Of a stretch of 64,000 nt of DNA, positions 63,979-64,000 are shown in pieces. The notes under the pieces were generated by a model. The model searched no databases. It was given only the letters and a program-made list of their open reading frames with translations, and had not been told where the DNA came from. This DNA is from Ruminococcus sp. GTDB taxonomy: Bacteria; Bacillota; Clostridia; Oscillospirales; Ruminococcaceae. The DNA lies in NCBI GenBank assembly GCA_021201755.1, contig JAJQEI010000052.1, forward strand, positions 1 through 64,000, given 5' to 3'. Each line of letters begins with the position of its first letter. The first letter of the stretch is position 1. The position numbers and the translations under genes are program-made.

Positions 63979-64000
63979 CTCCTTGAGGTGAGAGACATGA
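63979..64000 (+). other. Possible ribosome site and start of a gene cut by the window end
   Basis: GAGGTG about 9 nt before ATG at 63997 could be a gene start, but only one codon is visible. Confidence 0.2.

Overview
The window looks like chromosome of a low-to-mid G+C, Gram-positive, fibre- or surface-associated gut Clostridium relative, most likely Ruminococcus or a close Oscillospiraceae genus. Pointers are two large BspA-like leucine-rich proteins ending in dockerin-type calcium repeats, long poly-threonine linkers in exported proteins (a class B sortase, a lipoprotein, an anti-sigma factor), consensus SigA promoters, strong AGGAGG ribosome sites with frequent TTG starts, and gene orders typical of Clostridia (infC-rpmI-rplT-SpoU methylase-dprA-topA-trmFO; phoH-ybeY-era-yqzL-recO-mutS2; mazG-rqcP; rpsF-ssb-rpsR). 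No prophage, insertion sequence, CRISPR array or rRNA operon was seen. The assignment is inference from sequence features, not a database match.

Layout. 1-5.6 kb: a poly(A) tract, a small membrane protein, sortase B, a ComF-like PRTase, a broken cation/proton antiporter, and a broken ECF sigma/anti-sigma pair. 5.8-8.6 kb: flippase, DUF6273-like protein, purine nucleoside phosphorylase. 8.6-13.9 kb (minus): penicillin-binding protein, then a GntR/ABC (Ytr-like) operon with a broken permease. 13.9-21.8 kb (minus): translation and DNA-maintenance operon from infC to trmFO plus a lipoprotein. 21.8-28.6 kb: SpoVB-like flippase, aminotransferase, trpS, mazG, rqcP, and a sugar-phosphate transferase behind a structured leader RNA. 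28.7-32.4 kb: the dockerin LRR proteins. 32.4-39.8 kb: phoH-to-mutS2 housekeeping block and a broken VanH-like dehydrogenase. 39.8-50.8 kb: rubrerythrin, a Sel1-repeat protein, tRNA-Leu, then a long minus-strand run holding proA, proB, an unknown gene between them, and three glycosyltransferases. 50.8-64 kb: MFS/HAD pair, a broken second sugar transferase, guaA, trkAH, mreB, recD2, rpsF-ssb-rpsR and a tiny Gln/Asn-rich protein.

The most striking property is the density of interrupted genes. Seven of roughly 56 protein genes carry in-frame stops (TAG, TAA and TGA are all represented) or small frameshifts, although each continues in a recognisable reading frame. Two genes (the antiporter and dprA) also lack a usable start codon at the position the ribosome site points to. 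All three stop codons are used normally elsewhere, so code reassignment is unlikely. Sequence or assembly error, real pseudogene decay, and (for a few cases) readthrough or slippage are the competing explanations. The second notable item is a predicted three-way-junction leader RNA with a terminator directly in front of the intact sugar-phosphate transferase gene.
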